NCBI GenBank assembly: GCA_023390815.1
Contig: JAEWCC010000038.1
Span: forward strand, 1 to 46,189
DNA from: Bacillota bacterium
Lineage (GTDB): Bacteria; Bacillota; Clostridia; Christensenellales; SZUA-584
Reading direction: 5' to 3'
DNA: 46,189 nucleotides
Part shown: positions 37,144-46,005 of the stretch, one piece after another
Layout: each line of letters opens with the position of its first letter
Position numbering within the stretch: position 1 is the first letter of the stretch
The notes under the pieces: generated by a model
Databases searched by the model: none
Seen by the model: only the letters and a program-made list of their open reading frames with translations
Told to the model about the DNA's origin: nothing
Program-made: the position numbers and the translations under genes

Positions 37144-38808
37144 ATGGTCGATTTTATCAATATGACGATCGGAGACTGGCTGGACAAAAAGGCGGTGGAG
37201 CTGCCTGACAAGGACTGTGCCGTGCACCCCTATGAAGGGCTGCGCTATACCACCGCGCAGTTCAAGGCGGAATGCGACCGCGTCGCGCGCGGACTCATGG
37301 CGATGGGCGTGAAGAAGGGCGACCATGTGGCGATCTGGGCGACGAACCGTCCGCAGTGGGTGCAGACGCAGTTCGCGACCGCGAAGATCGGCGCGGTGCT
37401 CGTGACCGTCAACACGAACTACAAGAAGTACGAGCTTGAGTACCTCATGAAGCAGTCCGACTCTATGACGCTGATTATGACGGGCGGCACAAAGGATAAC
37501 GACTATACGCGGCACATCTACGCTGTGTGCCCGGAGCTTAAAACGAGCGCGCCCGGCAAGCTCAACTGCGCGAAGCTGCCGTTTCTCAAAAACGTGATAT
37601 TCCTCGATGAGGCGAACAACCCCGGCATGTTCCACTGGGAGGATGTGCTGCGGCTGGCTGAGACGGTCAGCGACGAGGCGCGCGCCGCGCGGCAGGCGGA
37701 GTGTGACCCGCACGACGTCATCAATATGCAGTATACGTCCGGCACGACGGGCTTCCCCAAGGGCGTTATGCTGACGCACTATAACCTCATTAACAACGGC
37801 AGGATTATCGGCTATTCGATGGCGTTTTCCAAGGAAGACCGGCTGTGCATCACGGTGCCGCTGTTCCATTGCTTTGGCTGCGTGCTGGGCGTGATGGCCT
37901 CCATCACGAACGACGCCGCGATGATATTTGTGGATCACTTCCACCCTACACGCGTGCTTCATGTGCTGGACAGCGAGAAGTGCACCGCTTTCCACGGCGT
38001 GCCAACGATGTATATCGCGATGATGGAACACCCGGACTTTAAAACGTACGACCTCTCGCATATACGTACGGGCATCATGGCGGGTTCTACCTGTCCGGTG
38101 GAAGTGATGAGGGCCGCAGTCGAGAAGATGGGCATGCGCCATCTGACGAGCGTTTACGGCCAGACGGAGTCTTCGCCGGGCATCACGCAGTCCACGGTGG
38201 ATACCCCGTTCGAGCTGCGCATCTCTACCGTAGGCCGCGCTTACCCGAACGTGGAGGCGCGCGTGGTGGATCCCGAGACCGGCGAGGAAGTGCCTGCGAA
38301 CGCGGTGGGCGAGATCGTCACCCGCGGCTACCATGTGATGAAGGGCTACTACAAGATGCCCGAAGCCACCGCGCAGGTGATCGACCGGGACGGCTGGCTG
38401 CATACAGGCGACCTTGGCGTGAAGGACGAGAACGGCTATTACCGCATCACGGGACGGTTAAAGGACATGATTATCCGCGGCGGAGAGAACATCTACCCGC
38501 GCGAGATCGAGGAATTCCTCTATACACACCCCGGCGTGAGCGACGTGCAGGTGGTGGGCGTGCCCGACCATAAGTACGGCGAGGAGGCGCTGGCCTGCGT
38601 GATCAAAAAGCAGGGCGCGAGCGTGACTGAGGAGGAGCTGCAGCAGTTTGTGCGCGACGGACTCTCCAAGCATAAAGCGCCGCGTTACGTGAAGTTCATC
38701 GACGCGTTCCCCTTAACCGCGAGCGGTAAGATACAAAAGTATAAGCTGCGTGAATGGGGCCGCGAGGTATTGGGCCTTAATGAGGATGGCAACAGCGAGA
38801 CACCGTGA
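37144..38808 (+). CDS. AMP-forming acyl-CoA ligase (FadD/LcfB-like)
   Basis: A 554-residue ANL-superfamily ligase: P-loop 'YTSGTTGFPKGVMLTH' (AMP binding), 'TVPLFHCFGCVLGVMASITN', 'SVYGQTESSPGITQS', 'GWLHTGDLGVKDENGYYRIT' and 'GRLKDMIIRGGENIYPREIE', with the catalytic Lys in 'LTASGKIQKYKLRE'. It makes an acyl-adenylate and then acyl-CoA, with chain length not predictable. Single gene behind a T-box; ATG 37144 follows 'GGAGGGGGAGCCC'. T-box control suggests supply of an amino-acid precursor (for leucine, isovaleryl-CoA), which is inference. The gene ends at a bidirectional terminator with the CorC gene. Confidence 0.9.
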   Translation: MVDFINMTIGDWLDKKAVELPDKDCAVHPYEGLRYTTAQFKAECDRVARGLMAMGVKKGDHVAIWATNRPQWVQTQFATAKIGAVLVTVNTNYKKYELEYLMKQSDSMTLIMTGGTKDNDYTRHIYAVCPELKTSAPGKLNCAKLPFLKNVIFLDEANNPGMFHWEDVLRLAETVSDEARAARQAECDPHDVINMQYTSGTTGFPKGVMLTHYNLINNGRIIGYSMAFSKEDRLCITVPLFHCFGCVLGVMASITNDAAMIFVDHFHPTRVLHVLDSEKCTAFHGVPTMYIAMMEHPDFKTYDLSHIRTGIMAGSTCPVEVMRAAVEKMGMRHLTSVYGQTESSPGITQSTVDTPFELRISTVGRAYPNVEARVVDPETGEEVPANAVGEIVTRGYHVMKGYYKMPEATAQVIDRDGWLHTGDLGVKDENGYYRITGRLKDMIIRGGENIYPREIEEFLYTHPGVSDVQVVGVPDHKYGEEALACVIKKQGASVTEEELQQFVRDGLSKHKAPRYVKFIDAFPLTASGKIQKYKLREWGREVLGLNEDGNSETP

Positions 38809-38837
38809 GGACAAAAGATTAATAATGATTAATGAGA

Positions 38838-38869
38838 AAAGCGGCGGTTTCCTTGGATCCCGCCGCTTT
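38838..38869. terminator. Bidirectional terminator between acyl-CoA ligase and CNNM/CBS gene
   Basis: AAAGCGGCGG (38838-38847) pairs with CCGCCGCTTT (38860-38869). Confidence 0.8.
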
Positions 38870-38876
38870 CGTGTAA

Positions 38877-40217
38877 TCATTTATTTGGTTTATCGTGTTG
38901 TTCGGCTTCTGAAAGGTACACCACTGCGGTTTCCAGTCTGCGTTCTTTGATCTGTGTGACCTTTATGATGAGTCCGTACTCTTCGAGCTCAGGTGTGCTT
39001 CCGTCAGGAGGGATAGCACCCAGAAGACCGAAGACGAAACCACCAAAGGTATCGTAGTCCTCGTCAGGAAGCAATACGCCAAGCTGCCTGGATACCTCGT
39101 CCAGCGGCGCGGTTCCCTGGACACGCCATGTCTTAGAGTCCAAGCGCTCGATCAGTGGCAATTCCGCCGGGATAGATGTATCGTCCTCAAGGTCTCCCAC
39201 CAACTGCTCCAGCAGATCGCTCATCGTGATGATGCCGGACATGCCGCCATAATCATCTACCACAACGGCGAAATGGTTCCGGGTCTTTTTCATGTTGCGG
39301 AACAGTACGTCCGCGTGTACGGTCTCCGGAACGAAATAAGCCTCGTGCACAGTGGCCTTCATCACATGCTCACGCGTTCTGTCCTTGAGCCTAAAATAAT
39401 CTTTCGCATACAGCACGCCAACAATATCATCTGCGCTTTCCGAGCAGATCGGATAGATCGAATGCCGGCTCTCATGAATGGTTTGTTCCCACTGTTCGTC
39501 CTTTTCATCAAGCCAGAGCAAGCAAACCTCCGTTCGGTGGGTCATGATCTCTCCGGCAGAAATATCGTTGAATTCAAATATGTTTTGGATCATGTCCTGC
39601 TCGTCCGGCCGAATGGTGCCTTTCACCTTGCCCGCGTCCAGCATCATGCGGATCTCTTCCTCCGTATTCTCCTCTTCCTTGCTGTGCGGGTTAATGCCAA
39701 ACAGGCGGAGCAGGCCGTTGGTCGATACGGTAAAAAGCCAAACGGCGGGTGTGAATATCCTGGAGACCACATAGATCAGCCCCGACATGCCGAGCGCGAT
39801 CTGCTCCGCTTTTTTCATGGCGATTCGCTTGGGGATCAGTTCGCCCAGCAGCACCGTAAAATAGGTGAGCAAGATCGTAATGACCGCGACGGAGATGGTG
39901 TTGACGACGGTCGCGGGGATATTGACGCCGATGCTGGTGAGCCAGGTGACAAGACGGTCCGAAAAGTTCTGCGTAGCCACGGCGCTGCTTAAAAGGTTGA
40001 CCAGCGTGATGCCGACCTGTATGGTAGCCAAAAATCCGGAGGGCTGTTCGATCAGCTTGGTGAGCCGCAGCGCGCGTTTGTCGCCGACAGCGGCCAGCTT
40101 TGCGAGCTTGTTGTCATTCATCGTGATGACGGCGATTTCGGCACATGCGAAAATCGCGTTCAGCAGGATGAACAGGAGCTGAAGCAGAATCAGCCACAGC
40201 AATGGATCGTCAGACAA
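38877..40217 (-). CDS. CNNM (DUF21)-CBS hemolysin/CorC-family membrane protein
   Basis: A 446-residue HlyC/CorC protein: an N-terminal CNNM/DUF21 membrane domain with about four TM helices ('LLFILLNAIFACAEIAVITM', 'LGELIPKRIAMKKAEQIALG'), an acidic linker ('NPHSKEEENTEEEIRMML'), two CBS domains ('GEIMTHRTEVCLLWLDEKD', 'FAVVVDDYGGMSGIITMSDL', 'EQLVGDLEDD'), and a C-terminal CorC/HlyC transporter-associated domain ('WRVQGTAPLDEVSRQLGVLL'). Related CNNM proteins move Mg2+ or Na+. The start is TTG at 40217 behind 'GGGAGG'. A structured leader or small RNA precedes it. Confidence 0.88.
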   Translation of the reverse strand: MSDDPLLWLILLQLLFILLNAIFACAEIAVITMNDNKLAKLAAVGDKRALRLTKLIEQPSGFLATIQVGITLVNLLSSAVATQNFSDRLVTWLTSIGVNIPATVVNTISVAVITILLTYFTVLLGELIPKRIAMKKAEQIALGMSGLIYVVSRIFTPAVWLFTVSTNGLLRLFGINPHSKEEENTEEEIRMMLDAGKVKGTIRPDEQDMIQNIFEFNDISAGEIMTHRTEVCLLWLDEKDEQWEQTIHESRHSIYPICSESADDIVGVLYAKDYFRLKDRTREHVMKATVHEAYFVPETVHADVLFRNMKKTRNHFAVVVDDYGGMSGIITMSDLLEQLVGDLEDDTSIPAELPLIERLDSKTWRVQGTAPLDEVSRQLGVLLPDEDYDTFGGFVFGLLGAIPPDGSTPELEEYGLIIKVTQIKERRLETAVVYLSEAEQHDKPNK

Positions 40218-40304
40218 AATAGTAACCTCCCAAAGTATCTTTTCGTTGATCAGGCTGCGCTATTCGGCGACGCGGCGAGCCGAGCCCTGTATCAGCAGTT
40301 CATC

Positions 40305-40456
40305 GAAAAAATAAACACAACAAAATCAACATACCGTTGCATTTGCTGTGTAATGGAACGCCGATTGACTGGCTTGCCGGATAAGCCGACCCATGGTCGG
40401 ATGTATGCCCCGGTTTCAAAGCCGGAGGGTCGTCCACTGCTAAAACACCTGCCTTT
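40305..40456 (-). ncRNA. Structured leader or small RNA upstream of the CNNM/CBS gene
   Basis: Minus-strand transcript from a consensus promoter (start about 40456). It contains three short hairpins: CCGG...CCGG (40410-40425), CCGACC/GGTCGG (40386-40400) and GGCTT/AAGCC (40371-40387). A terminator follows, formed by ACACAGCAAA and TTTGTTGTGT (40316-40351, inner CAAC/GTTG) plus TTTATTTTTT. The aptamer class is not one I recognise. The CNNM gene starts 88 bases beyond the terminator, so riboswitch and independent small RNA are both possible. Confidence 0.55.
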
Positions 40457-40462
40457 TTCAAA

Positions 40463-40491
40463 AGTATAGTGAAGTTGATTACCGCTGTCAA
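40463..40491 (-). promoter_or_regulatory. Consensus promoter of the minus-strand leader RNA
   Basis: Minus strand TTGACA (40491-40486), 17 bases, TATACT (40468-40463). Confidence 0.85.
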
Positions 40492-40582
40492 CTAACGGCA
40501 TTAGCGCGAAGGCTTTTGTCATGCATTTCTTCATGGGAGCGGGGAATAATAGTTCGTGAAATAATGACGGGAGAACCAAGCG

Positions 40583-40807
40583 ATGGCGGATTATTTTTTT
40601 CTGGCGGACTTAGATATGGTGGCGCGTATGGAGAACGGAAAGTCGTACCTGTTTGACCGCGCGCGCGGGGAGTGGATGGCCGATACGGGCAACCTTGTGG
40701 CGACGCATATGGGCACTGACGGCGAGATCGAGGGGCGCCTTCGTCCAATGACCGAGGCTGAAGCACAGGCGAAGATTGGCCACGTGGAGGACAGAACAGA
40801 GGGGTAA
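40583..40807 (+). CDS. Small hypothetical protein (74 aa)
   Basis: A 74-residue soluble, acidic protein: 'MADYFFLADLDMVARMENGK', 'SYLFDRARGEWMAD', then 'MTEAEAQAKIGHV'. GC-rich codon use matches the host rather than the AT-rich island, which supports a genuine gene. The 'GGGAGAACCAAGCG' before ATG 40583 is an acceptable ribosome site. No family recognised. A hairpin terminator follows. Confidence 0.55.
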   Translation: MADYFFLADLDMVARMENGKSYLFDRARGEWMADTGNLVATHMGTDGEIEGRLRPMTEAEAQAKIGHVEDRTEG

Positions 40808-40853
40808 ACTGCACTCCGATTAACCAATAAATACGATTGAATACGATGGAAAA

Positions 40854-40872
40854 GGGGAGAAGTCCCCTTTTT
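40854..40872 (+). terminator. Terminator after the 74-aa gene
   Basis: AAGGGGA pairs with TCCCCTT around GAAG and is followed by TTT. It is a compact symmetric hairpin that could work both ways. Confidence 0.8.
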
Positions 40873-41023
40873 GTTTGTGGCGAAATACCGATGCAAATAC
40901 GTAATGATTAGTCCCATCAGAATGTCCGTGCTTCAATGAAATTTCAATAGTGGGCGCAATCTACAACGTTGCATTCATTCGATGCTGAGAGACAGTATAT
41001 CTTGTTTATTATGATTATAGTTC

Positions 41024-41075
41024 ACGATAACGTCGTGATCTTTTTAGGGGCGCTGGTGCCCCTCTGCGCTTTTTG
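41024..41075 (+). terminator. Two hairpins with T-runs before the NEW3 gene
   Basis: CACGATAACGTCGTG (41024-41038) is followed by ATCTTTTT, then AGGGGC (41047-41052) pairs with GCCCCT (41059-41064) ahead of CTGCGCTTTTTG. They stand 134 bases before the NEW3 start with no gene upstream, so they may be a leader attenuator. Otherwise 40873-41208 holds nothing identifiable. Confidence 0.5.
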
Positions 41076-41208
41076 TTGAAGGAGTCGCCAGCATCCGGCA
41101 CTTTATCACTTTTGTTTACATTTCGTTCAATCTTTTTTGTCACACCAGATGGACTTGTTTCGTCTAACTTCTAGAAATATTCGATCATACGAAGGAGGAT
41201 TTTCACCT

Positions 41209-42429
41209 ATGCTTTTGAGGGCAACGAAACTTGAAAACCGCGCGGACAAGGGCGTGCGTATCTCTGTGGCGCTTGCGCTTGCGCTCTTACTGGCTCTGGT
41301 TCCCTTCGCGGGCTTTACCACTGCGAAAGCAGACGGCGGGCTGAACCTTTCCACCCAGTTTCCGGGTATCACGGTAAACCCCGGCGAAGACGTGACATTC
41401 ACGCTGAATGTGGAGAACGAAAGCGCAACGCCCCAGAATGTAGCACTGTCGGTGGAGTCGCTGCCCAACGGCTGGAATGCCTACTTTGAAGGGAACGGAA
41501 ACCCGGTCAGCCGCGTTTATGTGGATGATGCAGCAAGCGACAGCAACGTCGTAAGCGTCGATCTGGTCATCGTCGTTCCGGACAATACCGCGGCCGGTAC
41601 AAACTCCGTCGTGGTAAAGGCGACCGGTGAAAACGGTGCCGTCGATACGCTGCAGCTTGACGTCGCGCTCAGCCAGGAAGAATTCGCGCAGGGCAAGCTC
41701 TCGGCACAGTATCAGGAGCAGCAGGGCCCCAGTTCGACGACGTTCAATTATGCAATGACATTGACCAACAATAACAGCAAAGCCCAGTCCTACAGCCTGA
41801 GCGCCAGCGCGCCGGAAGGATGGCAGGTATCGTTCTATACGTCGGACGGACTGCAGATTGCGAGTGTCAACCTTGAGGGCAATCGCGGGCAGTCGATTAC
41901 GGTGAAAATTGATCCGCCGGTGGAAGTAGCGGCGGGTGAATACAGTGTTCCAGTTTCAGCGGTCTCGGCCAATGAAAATCTCTCAGTGGACCTGACCACA
42001 GTCATCACGGGCACCTACGCCATGACATTGACGACGCCTACGGGGCTGGTGAGCGCAGACGCTTACGCCGGCAAGACCAGCTCGGTAACGCTGACCGTTC
42101 AAAACACGGGCACTGCCGATCTACACGATATCTCACTGACGTCCGCCAGCGTACCCGCCAACTGGACGGTTCGGTATGAAACCGCCAAAATCGATGCGCT
42201 TGCAGCGGGGCAGAGCGTAGATGTGGTCGCCTATATTGACGCCGCGTCCGATGCGGTCAACGGCGATTACGTGGTATCTTTTAAAGCAAAGACCAGCGAA
42301 GTGACTAGTCAGGCCGACTTCCGTATTACCGTGAAGACTTCCACCGTCTGGGGTATCGTGGGCATCGTAATCGTCGCGGCGGTGGTAGTTGCGCTCGTGC
42401 TGGTTTTCAGAAAATTCGGGAGACGGTGA
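41209..42429 (+). CDS. Secreted NEW3-domain surface protein with C-terminal TM anchor
   Basis: A 406-residue exported protein: signal peptide (about residues 18-40, 'ISVALALALLLALVPFAGFT'), then three Ig-like beta-sandwich units of NEW3/APHP type ('VNPGEDVTFTLNVENES' ... 'LPNGWNAYF', 'SAPEGWQVSFYTSDGL', 'VPANWTVRYETAKIDALAAG') and a C-terminal TM helix ('IVIVAAVVVALVLVF') with a basic tail. Such proteins accompany ABC transporters and may be extracytoplasmic sensors or partners. ATG 41209 follows 'GAAGGAGGA'. The next gene starts 2 bases after its stop. Confidence 0.85.
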   Translation: MLLRATKLENRADKGVRISVALALALLLALVPFAGFTTAKADGGLNLSTQFPGITVNPGEDVTFTLNVENESATPQNVALSVESLPNGWNAYFEGNGNPVSRVYVDDAASDSNVVSVDLVIVVPDNTAAGTNSVVVKATGENGAVDTLQLDVALSQEEFAQGKLSAQYQEQQGPSSTTFNYAMTLTNNNSKAQSYSLSASAPEGWQVSFYTSDGLQIASVNLEGNRGQSITVKIDPPVEVAAGEYSVPVSAVSANENLSVDLTTVITGTYAMTLTTPTGLVSADAYAGKTSSVTLTVQNTGTADLHDISLTSASVPANWTVRYETAKIDALAAGQSVDVVAYIDAASDAVNGDYVVSFKAKTSEVTSQADFRITVKTSTVWGIVGIVIVAAVVVALVLVFRKFGRR

Positions 42430-42431
42430 TT

Positions 42432-43376
42432 ATGGCGGAGATCATATTGAGGACAGAGAATCTGACGAAAAAGTATGATGATCTGATCGCTGTGAACCGC
42501 CTGAATCTGGAGATATCGGAGGGAGAGGTGTTCGGCTTGCTTGGCCCAAACGGCGCGGGTAAGACGACCACGATACTGATGCTGCTGGGGCTGACAGAGC
42601 CATATTTCGGGAAAGCGACGATATACGGCTGTGATTGTACCCGGGACCCGATCGGTGTCAAACGCATCGTGGGGTATCTCCCCGATAACGTTGCATTTTA
42701 CAACGATATGACCGGACGAGAGAACATGCGGTTTGTCGGCGAGATGAACGGGCTTGATCAGAGGCGCTGCGAGGAGCGCATCGATATGCTGCTTGAGCGT
42801 GTGAACATGACCAAAGCAGCGGATAAAAAGGTGAAGACGTATTCCAAAGGCATGCGTCAGCGTCTCGGGATCGCGGACGTGCTGATGAAGGACCCTAAAG
42901 TAGTGATTTTGGATGAACCTACGCTGGGTATCGACCCGGAGGGCATGCACGAACTGCTTGATCTCATCGTGGAGCTGTCACAGAAAGACCGCCGTACGGT
43001 GCTGATCTCATCGCACCAGCTCTACCAGATCCAGCAGATCTGTGATCGTGTGGGCATATTCGTCAAGGGCAAGCTCATCGCGTGTGGTTCCATCGACACG
43101 CTCAATAAGGCGGTGCAAGGCAAGGAGACGATGACTTTCGAATTCGCAGCTAAACCGAATGACGAGGCGCTGGAGAAACTCATACTTTCGGTGCCGGGAG
43201 TGGAAGGGATCAAGAAGGAGCAGGAACTTTACATCGTACGCGCGCGCTGCGACGTACGCAACGCGCTGGCCGGGGCAGCGCTGGGAAAGGGTTACATGCT
43301 GCAGCATATTCGTCAGCATGGCGCTGATCTTGACGACATCTACCGGCAATATTTCTCAAAGGAGGTGGCGGTGTAA
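42432..43376 (+). CDS. ABC transporter ATPase of the NEW3 operon
   Basis: A 314-residue ATPase: Walker A 'GPNGAGKTTTILMLL', signature 'YSKGMRQRLGIADVLMK' (SKGMRQ), Walker B 'VVILDEPTLGIDPEG', H-loop 'LISSHQLYQI'. The signature LS/YSKGMRQ group serves CcmA/gliding-type and multidrug export. The start at 42432 follows 'GGGAGACGG'; the upstream GTG at 42426 overlaps the previous stop. Its stop overlaps the permease ATG by one base. Confidence 0.9.
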   Translation: MAEIILRTENLTKKYDDLIAVNRLNLEISEGEVFGLLGPNGAGKTTTILMLLGLTEPYFGKATIYGCDCTRDPIGVKRIVGYLPDNVAFYNDMTGRENMRFVGEMNGLDQRRCEERIDMLLERVNMTKAADKKVKTYSKGMRQRLGIADVLMKDPKVVILDEPTLGIDPEGMHELLDLIVELSQKDRRTVLISSHQLYQIQQICDRVGIFVKGKLIACGSIDTLNKAVQGKETMTFEFAAKPNDEALEKLILSVPGVEGIKKEQELYIVRARCDVRNALAGAALGKGYMLQHIRQHGADLDDIYRQYFSKEVAV

Positions 43377-44398
43377 TGCAATTGGCATTGCTGAAGGGCA
43401 AGGCGCCAGCCGTTACCGACCGCGAGCCGCGCCGTACGGGTTTTCGTGCGCTGTACCGCAAGGAGCTGAAAGATTACTTTCGAAGCAAACGGTTTTTGAT
43501 TGTGCTGCTGTTGATTGCGGTGGTCGGCTTCGTCAGTGTATATGGGGCTTCCCGAGGATTTCAGGATCTGATCGATAAAAACTCCGGCAAAGGCGCAACA
43601 CAGTTCATGTTTTTAAACCTGTTCCTGCTGGGAGGAGACTCGCTGCCGTCGTTTGGTACGTTTATGGCCTTTTTAGGGCCCATCGTCGGGCTTTCGATGG
43701 GCTTTGACGCGATCAATGGCGAACGTTCGCGCCGGACTCTTAGCCGCCTGCTTGCACAACCGATTTACCGTGACGCGGTGATCAACGGCAAATTCTTCGC
43801 AGGCGTGACGATGATTGCGATCATGGTGTTTTCGCTGGGGTTCATCATCAGCGGCGCAGGCATGGTGCTCATCGGTCTTGTACCCACGCTGGAGGAATTG
43901 CTTCGCATCCTCGTGTTTCTGATGTTCACGGTAATCTACATGTCGTTGTTCCTTGCGATATCCTTGCTGCTATCGCTGCTGCTGCGGCATACGGCAACTT
44001 CGGCGCTATCCGGCATTGGGATATGGCTATTCTTCGCCGTGTTCCTGGGGCTGCTGGCTGGCGTGGTTGCCAATGCAGCCTATCCGGTTACGGACAACTC
44101 CGCTTTCGAGGACGTGATGAAGAATGTCGGGTGCAAGGAGTTCATTAACCGGCTGTCTCCGACAACTCTATATGGCGAGGCAGCATCGGCGATACTAAAT
44201 CCGAGCCTGACTTCGATTACTAGTACGTTTACGGTTTCGCAATATTATCAGTCCTACAACGCAGTAGCTGCGAATCTGCCGCTGGGGCAGAGCCTGCTGC
44301 TGGTTTGGCCTCACTTGACAGGCCTTTTGGCATTGACTATGATATGTTTTGCCATATCGTATATATGCTTCATGAGACAGGAGATCAGGGCCGAATAG
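43376..44398 (+). CDS. ABC-2 permease of the NEW3 operon
   Basis: A 340-residue permease with six or seven TM segments; 'ALYRKELKDYFRSKRFLIVL' begins the first TM, and 'DAINGERSRRTLSRLLAQPI' is the E.xxxT...L..P cytosolic loop conserved in ABC-2 subunits. The start ATG 43376 overlaps the ATPase stop (TAATG). The NEW3, ATPase and permease genes form one operon, suggesting an export or envelope maintenance function. Confidence 0.88.
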   Translation: MQLALLKGKAPAVTDREPRRTGFRALYRKELKDYFRSKRFLIVLLLIAVVGFVSVYGASRGFQDLIDKNSGKGATQFMFLNLFLLGGDSLPSFGTFMAFLGPIVGLSMGFDAINGERSRRTLSRLLAQPIYRDAVINGKFFAGVTMIAIMVFSLGFIISGAGMVLIGLVPTLEELLRILVFLMFTVIYMSLFLAISLLLSLLLRHTATSALSGIGIWLFFAVFLGLLAGVVANAAYPVTDNSAFEDVMKNVGCKEFINRLSPTTLYGEAASAILNPSLTSITSTFTVSQYYQSYNAVAANLPLGQSLLLVWPHLTGLLALTMICFAISYICFMRQEIRAE

Positions 44399-44413
44399 CT
44401 GCAGGGAGTCGTT

Positions 44414-44959
44414 TTGGAAGAGACGGAGCAGGCCGCCGGGCAGATTTGCACCGCGGACGGACAACCGGATATGTTGGATACCCTGATCCGTCAATTCGGA
44501 GAACGGGTTTACAAGCTGGCGTATTACCATGTGCGCGATAGATACCTCGCCGAGGATATCGCTCAAGAGGTGTTCTGTCGCGTATATCGTAACTTGAACC
44601 GCTTTCGCGGCGAAAGCGCGTATTCTACATGGCTGTATCGCATTACGCTGAACCTCTGCCGGGACTATATGGCATCCGCCGCAAACCGGCGGATGCTGCC
44701 TTGGCGGAATCTCGAGACCGGTATCTCAGCTGACGATGAGGCAAGAATGTTTGAGGAAGCGGAAGGCGGGGAGATTTTTGCGGAAGTGATGAGTCTGCCC
44801 CTAAAGTACCGGACAGCGATATCGCTGTATTATTTTGAGGATATGAAAACGCACGATATCGCAGCGACGCTGGGTATTAGCGAAGCCAACGTAAGGGCCC
44901 GGTTGTGCCGTGGAAGAGAGATGTTGAAAAAGGCGCTGGAGGAATTTCACTGTGAATGA
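44414..44959 (+). CDS. ECF-type RNA polymerase sigma factor
   Basis: A 181-residue sigma-70 ECF factor: region 2 'DRYLAEDIAQEVFCRVYRNL' and 'FRGESAYSTWLYRITLNLCR', region 4 'LPLKYRTAISLYYFEDMKTH', 'DIAATLGISEANVRARLCRG'. The start is TTG at 44414 after 'CAGGGAGTCG', 15 bases after the permease stop. Its end overlaps the following probable anti-sigma gene by 8 bases. Possibly regulates this NEW3/ABC locus (inferred by position). Confidence 0.9.
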   Translation: MEETEQAAGQICTADGQPDMLDTLIRQFGERVYKLAYYHVRDRYLAEDIAQEVFCRVYRNLNRFRGESAYSTWLYRITLNLCRDYMASAANRRMLPWRNLETGISADDEARMFEEAEGGEIFAEVMSLPLKYRTAISLYYFEDMKTHDIAATLGISEANVRARLCRGREMLKKALEEFHCE

Positions 44960-45860
44960 TGCGGAACTGGACAAAAAACTGAAAACGGGGAGAGGGCAGG
45001 CCCGCACCTTCTTTGGTGGCAAGTTTGATATTCGAAAAAGCAAGGGGGCTATCGGCTGGCGGGATCGAAGCCGATTTAGACGCATCGGTTGGAAGCCCTG
45101 CCTTGCCGGAGCAGTGATGGTGGTGACCGCTGCGGTATGCGCGGTGATGATCCTCAATACAAGCTATCCGTCGAAAACACCAGCTTATTCAAGCGCCGAT
45201 TTTGGTGAACAGACGATATATCTGAATGAAGATAAAGCGTATCATATGAATGCCGTACCTGTAAATATGCCAGACGACCATACGGGGCTGATGACTATGC
45301 TGTGGGAGATTCAGGGCGGGGATGAACAGATGGCTTATTACAGCCTGTTTGAAGCCTGCGATACGGTTTATCCTGCGCTGACGATCCCGTTTCCCGAGTC
45401 GGAGTACGACATGGTATTGATCGCTTCGGGAGACAGCAAACAAAACAGCCTCGGGTACCGGTTGGTCGGATACAACGGTGATTCACTTACTACATGGTGG
45501 TCGGAAGACCGTGTGCCTGAGGGGTCGGTGACACTGAGTAACGGTGTAGTAGTGAAGCGTCATACGCGTGAGAACGAAGACAGAGAAACCGTTACATACA
45601 TCATTCCGGTCCAGAATGTTTCTTCTGGCCGCATCGTAATGCCTGTGGGAAATCTTCATATATGCGTGGGAGAGAACATCCTTTTGATTGGTGCGGACGG
45701 CGTAGATGCTACCATTCAAAGCGGACTGTTGGATGCGGAAAAGCATGAAGCAAGCGGCGTATCGGCCGTGCTGCTCAAGGCGCTTGGTACGGGCAGGGAT
45801 ATGGTGAGCGTGGGTACTGATGAGGATGCCAAGACGCTTTCCGTGGACATTGGGGAATAA
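44952..45860 (+). CDS. Probable anti-sigma factor (single-TM, large extracytoplasmic domain)
   Basis: A 302-residue protein: a short cytosolic N-terminus ('MNDAELDKKLKTGRGQARTF' ... 'RRIGWKP'), one TM (about residues 50-70), and a 230-residue extracytoplasmic domain without familiar motifs. The GTG start at 44952 follows 'CTGGAGGAATTTC', overlapping the ECF sigma stop, the usual sigma/anti-sigma coupling. No ZAS zinc motif (HxxxCxxC) is visible, so the mode of sigma binding is unclear. A hairpin terminator follows. Confidence 0.75.
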   Translation: MNDAELDKKLKTGRGQARTFFGGKFDIRKSKGAIGWRDRSRFRRIGWKPCLAGAVMVVTAAVCAVMILNTSYPSKTPAYSSADFGEQTIYLNEDKAYHMNAVPVNMPDDHTGLMTMLWEIQGGDEQMAYYSLFEACDTVYPALTIPFPESEYDMVLIASGDSKQNSLGYRLVGYNGDSLTTWWSEDRVPEGSVTLSNGVVVKRHTRENEDRETVTYIIPVQNVSSGRIVMPVGNLHICVGENILLIGADGVDATIQSGLLDAEKHEASGVSAVLLKALGTGRDMVSVGTDEDAKTLSVDIGE

Positions 45861-45874
45861 GAGTGGAAACATGT

Positions 45875-45896
45875 GAGGGGGAGAGCCCCTCCTTTT
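45875..45896 (+). terminator. Terminator of the ECF sigma / anti-sigma unit
   Basis: GAGGGG (45875-45880) pairs with CCCCTC (45886-45891) followed by CTTTT. Confidence 0.85.
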
Positions 45897-45918
45897 CATT
45901 ATCGAAAAGCGGTGTATA

Positions 45919-45948
45919 TTGTAAATAATATTATATATGTGTTATAAT
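45919..45948 (+). promoter_or_regulatory. Promoter for the secreted protein at the window end
   Basis: TTGTAA (45919-45924), 18 bases, TATAAT (45943-45948). It lies 57 bases upstream of the ATG at 46006. Confidence 0.7.
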
Positions 45949-46005
45949 TAGGCTATATAGGATAATTTACCGTGAACTGTGACGAAAACGCTTGGAGGGG
46001 TATCA

